Positions 56,027 through 64,000 of a DNA stretch of 64,000 nt are shown piece after piece. Where the stretch lies: positions 62,001 through 126,000 of the forward strand of contig NZ_QORW01000011.1 in assembly GCF_003574735.1 (NCBI RefSeq). Direction: 5' to 3'. The notes beneath the pieces were generated by a model that did not search any database, was not told the origin of the DNA, and saw only the letters and a program-made list of their open reading frames with translations. The DNA comes from Dongia deserti (GTDB lineage Bacteria; Pseudomonadota; Alphaproteobacteria; Dongiales; Dongiaceae). Within the stretch, counting starts at the first letter, position 1. Each line of letters begins with the position of its first letter. Made by a program: the position numbers and the translations under genes.

Positions 56027-56709
56027 CGGGCCTGAAAGGTGATGTCGCCGTACCAGCCTTCTACCAGAGCGCCCGTCTGGTCGCCATCGCTCATCAGGCA
56101 GATGGCGTCGATCCGGTCTACCGCACGGCCGAAGGCCGCGCGGAAATCGGCAGCCAGATCGCGCTGCTCGGACCGCCACAGGCCGGGCTGGGCAGGGCCG
56201 CTGTGCGCGACCACCTGCTGCGCATTCGCAACAAAGGCGTTCGCCCAGTGTGCGCCCACAGGTTCGCTCTGCGAACACACATATTGGATGGCGAGAATGG
56301 AATCCTCACCGGCACCGCTCTGGTGCAGGAAGGACAGGCGCAGCCCCTGATCGTCGCCCCCCTTCATGCGCTCGTTCCTACGCGCGGGTGCATGGTCCAG
56401 CCGCCAGTGCCACCGCAGGATCGGCAGGGAATCGAGGTCGATCTGCACCGTCCGGCACAGGCCCGACGCGCTGCCGTCCGCCATGGCACGCAGTGCGGGA
56501 CCTTGGCCGCCGTCTTCCACGCGATAGGCCGTCTCCCCCTTGAAGCTCTTCGCTTGCCAGGCTGGGAGATCGGCCGGAGATATCGTCACTGGCTGGGCTG
56601 CCGGGGCCTCCGAACGCGCGGCCGATGCGTAGAGGACTGCAGACAGGACGAAAATCGGCAGAAACCAGCCGCCATTAAGGGATATGTCGGATTGTTGACG
56701 GAACTGCAT
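56023..56709 (-). CDS. DUF3047 periplasmic protein
   Basis: The 228-residue protein has a signal segment (GWFLPIFVLSAVLYASAARS) and DUF3047 features: FKGETAYRVEDGGQGPALRA, LRWHWRLDHAP, DDQGLRLSFL and ICLMSDGDQTGALVEGWYGD. ATG 56707-56709 has AGGAAA upstream. DUF3047 proteins have a jelly-roll-like fold of unknown role. The gene is divergent from cfa with 74 bases between starts. Confidence 0.85.
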   Translation of the reverse strand: MQFRQQSDISLNGGWFLPIFVLSAVLYASAARSEAPAAQPVTISPADLPAWQAKSFKGETAYRVEDGGQGPALRAMADGSASGLCRTVQIDLDSLPILRWHWRLDHAPARRNERMKGGDDQGLRLSFLHQSGAGEDSILAIQYVCSQSEPVGAHWANAFVANAQQVVAHSGPAQPGLWRSEQRDLAADFRAAFGRAVDRIDAICLMSDGDQTGALVEGWYGDITFQAR

Positions 56710-56783
56710 CACGTTTCCTAGATTAATTCCAAGGATGGAGAGCCGGGATCACATTCCGGTCAGACGGGGGCAGGAGATCGGGC

Positions 56784-58013
56784 ATGTTCGATCGCTTGTT
56801 GGCGCGCAGCATCAAACGTGGGTGCGTTACGCTGATCGATCACAAGGGCCGGGGTCAGGCCTTTGGGCAAGGGGAACCCAAGGTAACGATCCGGCTGGCG
56901 GATCGTGCGACGGATTGGGCGTTGTCGTTCAATCCGTGGCTCAAGGTCGGCGAAGCCTACATGGACGGCAAGCTGACCATCGAGGAGGGTTCTCTCTACG
57001 ACCTCATCGATATCGGCCTTGCCAACACGAGCGACATCCAGAGCGAACGTTGGCAGCGCGTCATCGCCGGCTTTCACACGCTTGCCCGCTGGTGGCATCA
57101 GCACAATCCGGTCGGCCTGGCGCGCCAGCACGTGGCGCACCACTACGATCTGTCGCAGCGTCTGTTCGAGCTCTTCCTCGACGAGAGCATGCAATATTCC
57201 TGCGCCTATTTCCTCAATCCGGCGATGAGCCTGGCCGAGGCACAGATCGCCAAGATGCGGCACATCGCTTCCAAGCTGGTGCTGGAGCCGGGGCAGCGCG
57301 TGTTCGACATCGGCTGCGGCTGGGGCGGGCTCGGCATTTATCTCGCCAAGCATTGCGGCGTCGAAGTCGTCGGCGTCACGCTGTCCAAGGAGCAGCATGA
57401 GCTGGCGACGCGGCGCGCGAAGGAGGCTGGCGTCGACAAGCAGGTCACGTTCAAGCTGCAGGATTATCGGCTGGAGAAGGATACCTACGACCGCATCGTC
57501 TCCGTCGGCATGTTCGAGCATGTCGGCGTCAAGCATTACGGCGAGTTCTTCGGTTCGGTCGAGCGGCTGCTGAAGCCGGCGGGCGTCGCGCTGCTGCACG
57601 CGATCGGACGGCGCGACGGGCCGGGCTTCACCAATCCCTGGCTGCGCAAATACATCTTCCCCGGCGGCTACAGCCCGGCCTTATCGGAGGTCGTGCCCCG
57701 GGTCGAGAAGACCAGCATGTGGATCACCGACATCGAGGTCCTGCGCCTCCACTACGCCGAGACGTTGCGCTGCTGGCGCGGGAACTTCAATCGCCACCGG
57801 GCCGAGATCGCCCGCATCTATGACGAGCGCTTCTGCCGGATGTGGGAGTTCTACCTGATCGGCAGCGAGCTCTCCTTCCGCCACGACTACAACATGGTCT
57901 GGCAGATGCAGATGGCGCGCGACATCGACGCCGTCCCGCTGACCCGCGACTACATGTTCGACTGGGAGCGCCAGGCCGGCATTCCAGCACGCCGCGGCCG
58001 CGCCGCCGAATGA
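56784..58013 (+). CDS. cfa: Cyclopropane-fatty-acyl-phospholipid synthase
   Basis: The 409-residue enzyme adds a methylene from SAM across the double bond of membrane lipid acyl chains. SAM motif I is VFDIGCGWGGLGIYLA. Other typical blocks are VAHHYDLSQRLFELFLDESM, YSCAYFLNPAMSLAEAQ, VSVGMFEHVG and FIFPGGY-like YIFPGGYSPALSEV, with FNRHRAEIARIYDERFCRMW near the end. The N-terminal lipid-binding region is slightly long. It is followed by the GT2 gene after 34 bases. Confidence 0.95.
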   Translation: MFDRLLARSIKRGCVTLIDHKGRGQAFGQGEPKVTIRLADRATDWALSFNPWLKVGEAYMDGKLTIEEGSLYDLIDIGLANTSDIQSERWQRVIAGFHTLARWWHQHNPVGLARQHVAHHYDLSQRLFELFLDESMQYSCAYFLNPAMSLAEAQIAKMRHIASKLVLEPGQRVFDIGCGWGGLGIYLAKHCGVEVVGVTLSKEQHELATRRAKEAGVDKQVTFKLQDYRLEKDTYDRIVSVGMFEHVGVKHYGEFFGSVERLLKPAGVALLHAIGRRDGPGFTNPWLRKYIFPGGYSPALSEVVPRVEKTSMWITDIEVLRLHYAETLRCWRGNFNRHRAEIARIYDERFCRMWEFYLIGSELSFRHDYNMVWQMQMARDIDAVPLTRDYMFDWERQAGIPARRGRAAE

Positions 58014-58047
58014 ACGACGCCCGGCCCTGCAGCGGCACGGTCGAACG

Positions 58048-58865
58048 ATGCTGGGGCTGAGGGCAAGACTGCGCCGTGTCCGGGAACAGTTCCACGTCCG
58101 GGATCCTGTCATCCATCTGTATTGCCTGTGCTGGAACGAGGAGCGGATGCTGCCGTTCTTCTTCCGCCACTACGACGATCTAGTCGCGCGCTATTTTGTC
58201 TTCGACAATGGATCGACGGACCGGTCGATTGGCATGCTCAAGCAGCATCCAAAGGTGACGCTAGGCGAGTTCCGCGCGGTCGGGGGTCGGTGATCCGGGA
58301 GGCGCCCGCCTTCTATGAAACGGTCTGGCGCCAGAGCCGGCAGGACGCGGACTGGGTCTTCATCGTCAATATCGACGAGTTCCTCTATCATGCGGCTGGC
58401 AAGGACTATTTCCGGCACTGCATCCGCGAGGCCGTCACAGTAGTTCCGGCCACCGGTTATGAAATGCTCGCGCCGGCTTTCCCGCCGGCCGACCAGACCC
58501 TCCCTCTCTCGATCACGAATGGCCTTCGGGCCAAGTACATGGACAAGTTGTGCGCCTTCCGCCCGGACGACATCAGGCGCTTGAACTATTCGCCGGGCCG
58601 CCACTCCGCCAAGCCGCGCGGGCATATAGTCTACCCTGCAACATCCGAACTCAAGCTGCTGCACTACAAATATTTGGGGGAATCCTATCTGGTGGAACGC
58701 TATGCGGAACTGCGCGCGCGAACGCCGGAGGGCGACCAAAACCAGGGCCTAGGCGTCCATTACTTCCGTGAGCCGGAATCCCTCGTGCAACTGCATCGAT
58801 CGTTGCTGGCCCGGGCTGCACCCGTTCCGGGCCTGCATGAACCCCCGAAAGCGTCCGCCACATGA
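58048..58865 (+). pseudogene. Glycosyltransferase family 2 (DUF4422/GT2-like), frameshifted
   Basis: The first frame (58048-58293) reads VIHLYCLCWNEERMLPFFFR, FVFDNGSTDRSIGMLKQH and then stops. The rest, in the +2 frame, has SVIREAPAFYETVW, DADWVFIVNIDEFLYHA and continues to 58865. One missing G in the run at 58282-58286 (GTCGGGGGTCGG) would join them as AVGGSVIREAP. The stop at 58865 overlaps the DegT start by ATGA, showing that the second frame was the working end. Either a sequencing error or a recent mutation explains it. Confidence 0.8.
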
Positions 58866-60076
58866 ACACCGCCGCGCAAAGCGCTCCGCCGGTGGCGCCC
58901 CCCTGGGTGGGCGCTGAGGGCCTGCTACCCCGGATTGCCGAGATAGCCGGACTGCCGAAGCGCCGAAACGGCGGCAGCGGGTTTCTGCCGGCTGCGCCTG
59001 CTGCCACGACGCGGGTGCGCTATGTCGAGAACAAGTGCATCGACTGGGAGCGGGTGCGCGAGATTGCAGCCTTGTCCGAGCGCGCCGGCCAATGGGCCAA
59101 TTTCGGGCCGGTGTCGACGGCGCTCGAGCGCTCCCTCGAATTCATCCTGAATCTACCGAATGATCGCGCCGTCATCATGTGCGCGTCGGCCACGGTCGGC
59201 CTGCAGGCGCTGGCTGGACTGGAGGCAGCGAAGCGGGGTCGAAGCCTGCGTTGGGCGGTTTCGGCCTACACGTTTTTCAGCCAGCGTGTCGGGACGTACG
59301 CCGGCGCGATGGTAGTCGACAGCGATGATCATGGCCTCGTCGACCTGGATGCCATCGCGGCCTCGCCTGACGAAACCTGGGATGGGCTGGTGGTGACGAA
59401 CCTGTTCGCGGGCCTGCCAAGCGCGCGGGCCTTCGCGGATTTCTGCTGTGCGCGGGATAAGGCCATCATCGTCGATTCCGCGGCAGCCTTGTTCGGTCCG
59501 GATCGCACCTGGGCAGGGCACCCGAACGAGACCATCAGCTTCCATCAAACCAAGCCATGGGGCGTCGGTGAAGGTGGCTGCATCATCGTGGACCGTCCCG
59601 ATGCGACACTCGCCAGATCCATCATCAATTTCGGGGTCGGAGCGCCTCTTGCGGCCCAGCCTTTCGCGGGTAACGGCAAGATATCGGATGTTGCGGCCGC
59701 CGTGATACTGGAACGACTGGAGCGACTGCCGTCATGGGCGGCGCGGTATGATGCGCAACGCCGCCGCATCGAGTCTCTGTGCAGCGAAATCGGCGTGCCC
59801 CTGCTGTTGCAGGCGCCTCGGGAAGCTCTTCTTGCGAGCGTGCCGGCGCTGTCTGCGCAGCCGATCAAACAGGAGGACTTCCGGAGCATCGAGTTCGATC
59901 TCGGCAAATACTATCCTCCGCTAGACGACAGCTGCCGGACGGCGCGCGGCATTTTTGAGCGTATCATCAACATTCCCAGCCATTGCGGCATGTCCGCCGT
60001 CGAAACCCGGGCGCTCGTTCGCGTTCTCGAGCGACTGCTGCCTGATGCTTCCATGCAAGAAGTCGAGCGATCTTGA
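58862..60076 (+). CDS. DegT/DnrJ/EryC1-family PLP aminotransferase-like protein
   Basis: The 404-residue protein shows the sugar aminotransferase fold: VIMCASATVGLQALAGLEAA (PLP phosphate loop), AIIVDSAAALFG with Asp205, and ISFHQTKPWGVGEGGCIIV with Schiff-base Lys231. Members aminate keto-sugars linked to nucleotides. The N-terminus (about 50 residues) is longer than usual. It overlaps the GT2 gene by 4 bases and the dioxygenase by one base. A role in a surface glycan is inferred from neighbours. Confidence 0.85.
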   Translation: MNTAAQSAPPVAPPWVGAEGLLPRIAEIAGLPKRRNGGSGFLPAAPAATTRVRYVENKCIDWERVREIAALSERAGQWANFGPVSTALERSLEFILNLPNDRAVIMCASATVGLQALAGLEAAKRGRSLRWAVSAYTFFSQRVGTYAGAMVVDSDDHGLVDLDAIAASPDETWDGLVVTNLFAGLPSARAFADFCCARDKAIIVDSAAALFGPDRTWAGHPNETISFHQTKPWGVGEGGCIIVDRPDATLARSIINFGVGAPLAAQPFAGNGKISDVAAAVILERLERLPSWAARYDAQRRRIESLCSEIGVPLLLQAPREALLASVPALSAQPIKQEDFRSIEFDLGKYYPPLDDSCRTARGIFERIINIPSHCGMSAVETRALVRVLERLLPDASMQEVERS

Positions 60077-60861
60077 TGGAGCGCGCAGTGGACTTTGCCG
60101 AACTCGAGAGGGACGGCTACCAGATCGTTCGGTCGGTCGTATCGCCGCCGGAGATAGCGGATATCCTGCGTGAGACCGATCGCCTCAAGTTCCTGGTGCT
60201 CGCGAGCGCGCTGGACGATCGACGCTTGCGGATGCTGTGGTCCAAGTCCGACGCCGGCGAGGCGACGCTCCGCGGACTACAGAACGCACACCATGTCAGC
60301 CCAGCGATCGAAGAACTTCGCCTGCATCGCGGCATCGGCAGGATCCTGTGCGGCGTGTTGGGTTCCGACATCAAGACCGTTCTCACGTCGATCTTCTGGA
60401 AATCCCCGGGCGAAGGCGAGACCGGGATCGCATATCACCAGGACGCCGCATTTCGGCAACCTGCCTTGAATTTTCGCAACCTCGCGCATTCTTTCTTGCA
60501 GCTCACAGTGGCCCTCGATCCCCAGGATAATGAGAATGGCGGCTTGCGCTTTGTGCCCGGCAGCCACCGTCAGGCACGGATCCTTCCGCGTCCGCCACAG
60601 AGCGTCCTCACCGGTCAGGCGACGGAGCGAGAGCTCAGCGCGATGGGCATCGCGTCGGGGAGCGTGCACACGGTCCGTCTCGAACCAGGGGATATCGTCA
60701 TCTGGAACGCATTCACCGTGCATGGGTCGCCACCCAACCGGTCGAAAGATCGCGATCGACGTTCATTCACTATGGCGTCGATGCGCTCTCGTGATTGCGA
60801 CACCGGAACCGACGCCTACATCGCTGGGGAGCCGGCGATTCAAGCCCACGACGGCACCTAA
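60076..60861 (+). CDS. Phytanoyl-CoA dioxygenase (PhyH) family protein
   Basis: The 261-residue protein has the Fe(II)/2-oxoglutarate motif HxD...H: His121 and Asp123 in AYHQDAAFRQPALNF, and His216 in IWNAFTVHGSPPNRS, with the oxoglutarate Arg in RDRRSFTMAS. DNENGGLRFVPGSHRQA is the usual family loop. The start ATG shares its A with the DegT stop (TGATG), so translation is coupled. It probably hydroxylates a glycan or lipid part made by this cluster (inference). Confidence 0.85.
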   Translation: MERAVDFAELERDGYQIVRSVVSPPEIADILRETDRLKFLVLASALDDRRLRMLWSKSDAGEATLRGLQNAHHVSPAIEELRLHRGIGRILCGVLGSDIKTVLTSIFWKSPGEGETGIAYHQDAAFRQPALNFRNLAHSFLQLTVALDPQDNENGGLRFVPGSHRQARILPRPPQSVLTGQATERELSAMGIASGSVHTVRLEPGDIVIWNAFTVHGSPPNRSKDRDRRSFTMASMRSRDCDTGTDAYIAGEPAIQAHDGT

Positions 60862-61520
60862 ACCGGTGGACGTGACCAGTCTGCGGGGCCCTGCACCTTT
60901 GCGGGCGTGCCGAACGCCCGGATGTTGTCTGGCAAATCGCGCGTAACGACGCTGCCGGCCCCGACAACTGAATGCGCGCCGATGGAAACGCCGAGCACGG
61001 CCACATGAGTTCCCAGGAATGAACCAGCGCCGACCTGACTGCCGGCAACCAGCGAGCAATGGGCGGCAAGCATCGAGAAGGGACCGAGAGTGCTGTCTCC
61101 GCCGATCGTACAGTAAGGGTCAAGGATGCAGCCTGTGCCGATAGTGCATTGAGATGCGAGACGCACATAGGGCGCAATGAACAATCCGTCACCCAGCTTC
61201 GCATAAGGCGAGATGACTGCCGTCGGATGTATGGCGGAGCAAAGTGCGCCGCCGTGCGCCGTCACCGCCTCTGCCAAGGCTCGTCTGATGTTTGAGTTTC
61301 CGATCGCAACGTGGATGGCTGCGCGCCGTAACAACTCTGGATCGTGCGCCTCAGTGAAGCCGCCAAGAACCTCGACCCCCACCACCTTGCTTCCCCGCTC
61401 CTTGGTGTCGTCGAGGAAGCCCAGGATCGGGTAGTTCATCCAGCGGAAAATGTCCGCCGCATTCCGGCCGTGTCGGCCTGCTCCCATGATCACGACCAAG
61501 CGCTGATCTTCGCTATCCAT
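60858..61520 (-). CDS. NeuD-like sugar O/N-acyltransferase (hexapeptide repeat)
   Basis: The 220-residue protein has a Rossmann-like PglD/NeuD N-terminus (VVIMGAGRHGRNAADIFRW, ILGFLDD) and a left-handed beta-helix of hexapeptide repeats (IHPTAVISPYAKLGDGLFIA, VRLASQCTIGTGCILDPYC, HCSLVAGSQVGAGSFLGTHV). The catalytic His is likely in HCSLV or GTHVAV. It acetylates amino sugars with acetyl-CoA. It is convergent with PhyH, overlapping by 4 bases. Confidence 0.9.
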   Translation of the reverse strand: MDSEDQRLVVIMGAGRHGRNAADIFRWMNYPILGFLDDTKERGSKVVGVEVLGGFTEAHDPELLRRAAIHVAIGNSNIRRALAEAVTAHGGALCSAIHPTAVISPYAKLGDGLFIAPYVRLASQCTIGTGCILDPYCTIGGDSTLGPFSMLAAHCSLVAGSQVGAGSFLGTHVAVLGVSIGAHSVVGAGSVVTRDLPDNIRAFGTPAKVQGPADWSRPPV

Positions 61521-61643
61521 GCGTCTGCCCCCAGCTTAGGACAGTACCTGTAGGCGTCCTGGCTCGGACATGCCAGCCTCAATCGGTGGCGGGCAAGATT
61601 GGGGCGCGCCGCCACGCACCACTTATGCCGGGACCTCCTGCCT

Positions 61644-61892
61644 CTAGAACGTCACATAGGTGATTGTGAAGAGCAGAATTGTGCCGGCTACCAGCCTGGT
61701 GAAATGCGGCCAGACCAGCAGCACGCTCTGCCCGAAGGGATCAGCACGGCCGAGCAGCGCGCCCTGCAGCTGGCTCATGAAGCTCGGCCCCAGGGAGCGG
61801 GTCGCGGAATTGAGCAGTGCCAGAGCCGCCTCGACAAACAGATAGTTGGGCGAGACGTGCGCAAACATCGGCCGATCCACCTTTTCATGCAA
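61644..61892 (-). pseudogene. C-terminal remnant of an ABC-2-type permease
   Basis: This fragment encodes SPNYLFVEAALALLNSATRS, LGPSFMSQLQGALLGR and FGQSVLLVWPHFTRLVAGTI followed by LLFTITYVTF and a stop. It matches the last 65-70 residues of ABC-2 membrane permeases (pattern LGQSLLLVWP...). The first two-thirds of the permease is absent upstream in any frame, and the usual charged tail after the last helix is missing. An ABC ATPase is not nearby. Confidence 0.65.
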
Positions 61893-62086
61893 TCGTGCCA
61901 GAGTCGCGGAGACACCGGACGCTCCGGCACGAGCATGAGATCGGAGATCGGCGCTCTCGAAAAAGGTGATGGGCGAAGTGCTGATTCTGCAGGGCTCCGC
62001 CGGCGATTGCCTCGTTGTCCTCCCACCCCATCCTCCGTTGTCCGAAGGACAGCGCCAGGCTTGGCACCCGGCGCGCTCTTGCGCCC
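61893..62086. other. Gap between permease remnant and hsp20
   Basis: Together with 61521-61643 this forms a 566-base stretch that holds only the permease remnant. No other coding or structured signal is seen. Confidence 0.4.
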
Positions 62087-62599
62087 TTATTTGCCGGTGA
62101 TGGCGATGCGCCTCGTTCTGCTCTGCGCACGCTCGGTCTTGGGCATGGTGATGGTCAGCACCCCGTTCTTGAAGCGCGCTTCCACCTTGTCCTCCTCGAT
62201 CTCGGTGCCGAGCGCGATCCGGCGTTCGAACTGCCCGTAGTAGCGCTCGCTGAACTGACGATCCTTGTCCTCCGTCTCGGAGCGTCTTTCACCGCGTAAC
62301 GTCAGAACGTTATCATCCAACAGGACCTCCACGTCCTTTTCCTCGAGGCCAGGCAGTTCGGCCGTCACGCGGACATCCTTCTCGGTCTCCGAGACCTCCA
62401 CATTCGGCCAGCCCCAGTTCGCTCGGCCGGAAGCCAGGTTCGGGAAGCGGCCCGTGCCCAAGCTCTCGAAATCATGGAACATGTTGTCGAATAGCCGATT
62501 GACTTCGCGATGCAGTGCCATGAAGGGGTCTGCGTCGCGATAGAGCGTCGGTGTGTTGCTCTCCGAGCGCCTCCAGGGAATGAGATCTCTCATGTTCAT
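62087..62599 (-). CDS. Small heat shock protein Hsp20, copy 1
   Basis: The 170-residue chaperone has an alpha-crystallin domain (about 60-165): WPNVEVSETEKDVRVTAELP, GLEEKDVEVLLDDNVLTLRG and FKNGVLTITMPKTERAQSRT. The N-terminal part DPFMALHREVNRLFDNMFHD is typical of the class A family. Small Hsps hold unfolding proteins for refolding by the DnaK or GroEL systems. It is downstream of the second hsp20 gene (80-base gap) and probably in the same operon. Confidence 0.95.
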   Translation of the reverse strand: MNMRDLIPWRRSESNTPTLYRDADPFMALHREVNRLFDNMFHDFESLGTGRFPNLASGRANWGWPNVEVSETEKDVRVTAELPGLEEKDVEVLLDDNVLTLRGERRSETEDKDRQFSERYYGQFERRIALGTEIEEDKVEARFKNGVLTITMPKTERAQSRTRRIAITGK

Positions 62600-62679
62600 G
62601 CTATCCTCCTTTCTTGGCAGATCAGGCGGTCCGGCCGCGACATCGGGCGGCCGGGCGTTGGCAGGCGCGCGTGCCCGCT

Positions 62680-63147
62680 CTAAGCCGCCTGCTTATCGCC
62701 TTTGAGCTGTCTTGCCTCGACCGCGGTGTCGCCGCTTTTGATCGCGATCTTGCGCGGCTTCATCTCCTCGGGCACTTCACGCGTCAGCGTGATGGTCAAG
62801 AGACCGTTCTGCAGGTTGGCTTCGGCGACCTTCACGTGATCGGCCAACTCGAACCGTCGCTCGAACGACGTGCCGGGAATACCGCGGTGCAGGTAGTCGC
62901 CTTCCTCCTCGGGCTTGGTGCCAGCGACAATCAGCAGGTTCGGCAGTGTCGTGATGCTGAGCTCGGATTCCGAGAAGCCCGCCACCGCCATGCTGATGCG
63001 GTAGGCATCCTCCGAGCTCCGCACGATGTCATAGGGCGGCCAGCTCTCGAAACTCTGGGTCCGGCTGGCGTTTTCCAGAAGGTCGAAGACTCGGTCGAAA
63101 CCGATGGTCGACCTGAACAGGGGCGAGAAATTGAGGTTCGTCCTCAT
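62680..63147 (-). CDS. ibpA: Small heat shock protein Hsp20 (IbpA-like), copy 2
   Basis: The 155-residue protein starts at ATG 63145-63147 after GGAGGATG. It begins MRTNLNFSPLFRSTIGFDRV and has the IbpA pattern: FDLLENASRTQSFESWPPYD, IVRSSEDAYRISMAVAGFSE, RGIPGTSFERRFELADHV and LQNGLLTITLTREVPEEMKP. It is first in the hsp20 pair, with an RpoH-type promoter about 95-125 bases upstream. Confidence 0.95.
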   Translation of the reverse strand: MRTNLNFSPLFRSTIGFDRVFDLLENASRTQSFESWPPYDIVRSSEDAYRISMAVAGFSESELSITTLPNLLIVAGTKPEEEGDYLHRGIPGTSFERRFELADHVKVAEANLQNGLLTITLTREVPEEMKPRKIAIKSGDTAVEARQLKGDKQAA

Positions 63148-63242
63148 AGCCACATCCTCCGATTGAGCAACATGGATACGGGGTTCCCGGAAAGCTGGGT
63201 TCCCGGGCTGCCGATCCCCGAATGGGCGACCGACGACTGGGG

Positions 63243-63270
63243 ATTTAGGCGCTGGTTTCGGGCTGTCAAG
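63243..63270 (-). promoter_or_regulatory. RpoH (sigma32)-type promoter of the hsp20 operon
   Basis: On the minus strand CTTG (63270-63267) is followed by 17 bases and CCTAAAT (63249-63243). This is close to the alphaproteobacterial sigma32 pattern CTTG-N17/18-CYTATNT, with one mismatch. It lies about 95 bases before the hsp20 start at 63147. Confidence 0.65.
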
Positions 63271-63322
63271 GCCGCCTCGGCACCGCATCCGGGCCTCCAG
63301 CGAAAAATTTGCTGTCGTTGGG

Positions 63323-63351
63323 CTTGACGGGAAATCAGCCGCTTCCCATCT
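63323..63351 (+). promoter_or_regulatory. RpoH (sigma32)-type promoter of groES-groEL
   Basis: CTTG (63323-63326, extended CTTGAC) is followed by 18 bases and CCCATCT (63345-63351), a good match to the sigma32 consensus. It lies about 74 bases before groES. No CIRCE repeat is seen, so HrcA control is unlikely. It is 52 bases from the divergent hsp20 promoter. Confidence 0.7.
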
Positions 63352-63424
63352 GGATGGCCGCCTCCGGCCGACTGATCAGAGGCTGGGGGATTCTCAGCGC
63401 TCAGTTCGAACCATGGAGGGTTGC

Positions 63425-63739
63425 ATGCCATTCCGTCCATTGCACGACCGTGTTCTCGTCCGACGCATCGAGGCTGACGAGAAGACGGCCGGCGGCATCA
63501 TCATTCCGGACACTGCCAAGGAAAAACCGCAGCGCGGCGAGGTCGTCGCCGTGGGCGCCGGCGCGCGCACCGACAAGGGCGAGCTGGTGCCCCTGGACAT
63601 CAGGGTCGGGGATGAGGTTCTGTTCGGGAAGTGGTCCGGGACCGAGGTCAAGATCGACGGTGAGGACCTGCTGATCATGAAAGAATCGGACATCCTGGGC
63701 GTCGTCGAAGCCGGCAAGGCCGCGAAGAAGGCGGCCTGA
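63425..63739 (+). CDS. groES: Co-chaperonin GroES
   Basis: The 104-residue protein caps the GroEL ring. [34 protein letters not shown] (mobile loop) and [20 protein letters not shown], then [20 protein letters not shown] are typical. I chose ATG 63425 because the GGAGGG right before it (within an earlier in-frame ATG) is the ribosome site. The groEL start follows after 44 bases. Confidence 0.97.
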   Translation: MPFRPLHDRVLVRRIEADEKTAGGIIIPDTAKEKPQRGEVVAVGAGARTDKGELVPLDIRVGDEVLFGKWSGTEVKIDGEDLLIMKESDILGVVEAGKAAKKAA

Positions 63740-63771
63740 CGGACCCGCGCCCAAGTGCCAGACGAGCGTAA

Positions 63772-64000
<229 letters not shown>

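Noticed and set aside
63301-63424. CIRCE element upstream of groES
   Set aside because: I looked for TTAGCACTC-N9-GAGTGCTAA and found no match, so HrcA control is not claimed.

Overview
The window is GC-rich, densely coded DNA from an alphaproteobacterium. Support comes from the large NAD-type glutamate dehydrogenase, the hemC/hemD/mitofilin/hemY-N cluster, a direct-repeat LexA box of the alphaproteobacterial type, MHYT-type and HWE-free PAS histidine kinases, cyclopropane fatty acid synthase, and RpoH-type promoters. The gene content fits a Rhodospirillales-like lineage, but that assignment is inference. I see no phage, integrase, insertion sequence or CRISPR array; the content looks chromosomal.

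Layout. 0-5 kb: small metabolic genes (SMR efflux pump end, HxlR regulator, arylamine N-acetyltransferase, Rnk, aldo/keto reductase, SGNH esterase, HAD phosphatase). 4.7-11 kb: a polyol-type ABC uptake operon with its SorC-type regulator and an SDR dehydrogenase. 11-16 kb: a DUF2336 protein coupled to a PAS histidine kinase, and a convergent MHYT histidine kinase. 16-17.2 kb: decayed MoxR/CoxE-like remnants, hspQ, and a LexA box in front of a 30-residue membrane peptide and a 69-residue protein. 17.4-24.7 kb: nhaA, a membrane-anchored trypsin-like protease, and NAD-glutamate dehydrogenase. 24.9-31.6 kb: four tandem FecR-domain paralogues divergent from a CHASE2 adenylate/guanylate cyclase. 31.6-38.2 kb: RraA-like, GFA-like, acs, creD, EVE, YciI, tsaD. 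38.3-43.2 kb: hemC, a hemD-mitofilin fusion, hemY-N and tRNA-Thr(CGT). 43.2-46.5 kb: a three-gene envelope operon (sulfatase-like, methyltransferase, small membrane protein). 46.7-48 kb: a two-cysteine ArsR repressor divergent from an MBL-fold persulfide-dioxygenase-like gene. 48-54.2 kb: the ligase-associated DNA repair set (PdeM, Lhr-like helicase, SNM1-like exonuclease, ATP-dependent ligase). 54.2-61.5 kb: a frameshifted PLP decarboxylase, DUF3047, cfa, and a surface-glycan-like group (frameshifted GT2, DegT, PhyH, NeuD-like acyltransferase). 61.6-64 kb: an ABC-2 permease remnant, two hsp20 genes and groES-groEL driven from divergent heat-shock promoters.

How parts work together. The ABC operon is predicted to import a sugar alcohol and oxidise it with the SDR enzyme. 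The heme cluster carries an inner-membrane mitofilin-like domain fused to HemD, with an internal Shine-Dalgarno and ATG that could also release the membrane part alone. The FecR proteins probably act in the periplasm alongside the CHASE2 cyclase. Three intergenic palindrome pairs share one architecture and mark gene borders. The most unusual items are the LexA-controlled micropeptide operon, the HemD-mitofilin fusion with an internal start, and the FecR paralogue array.
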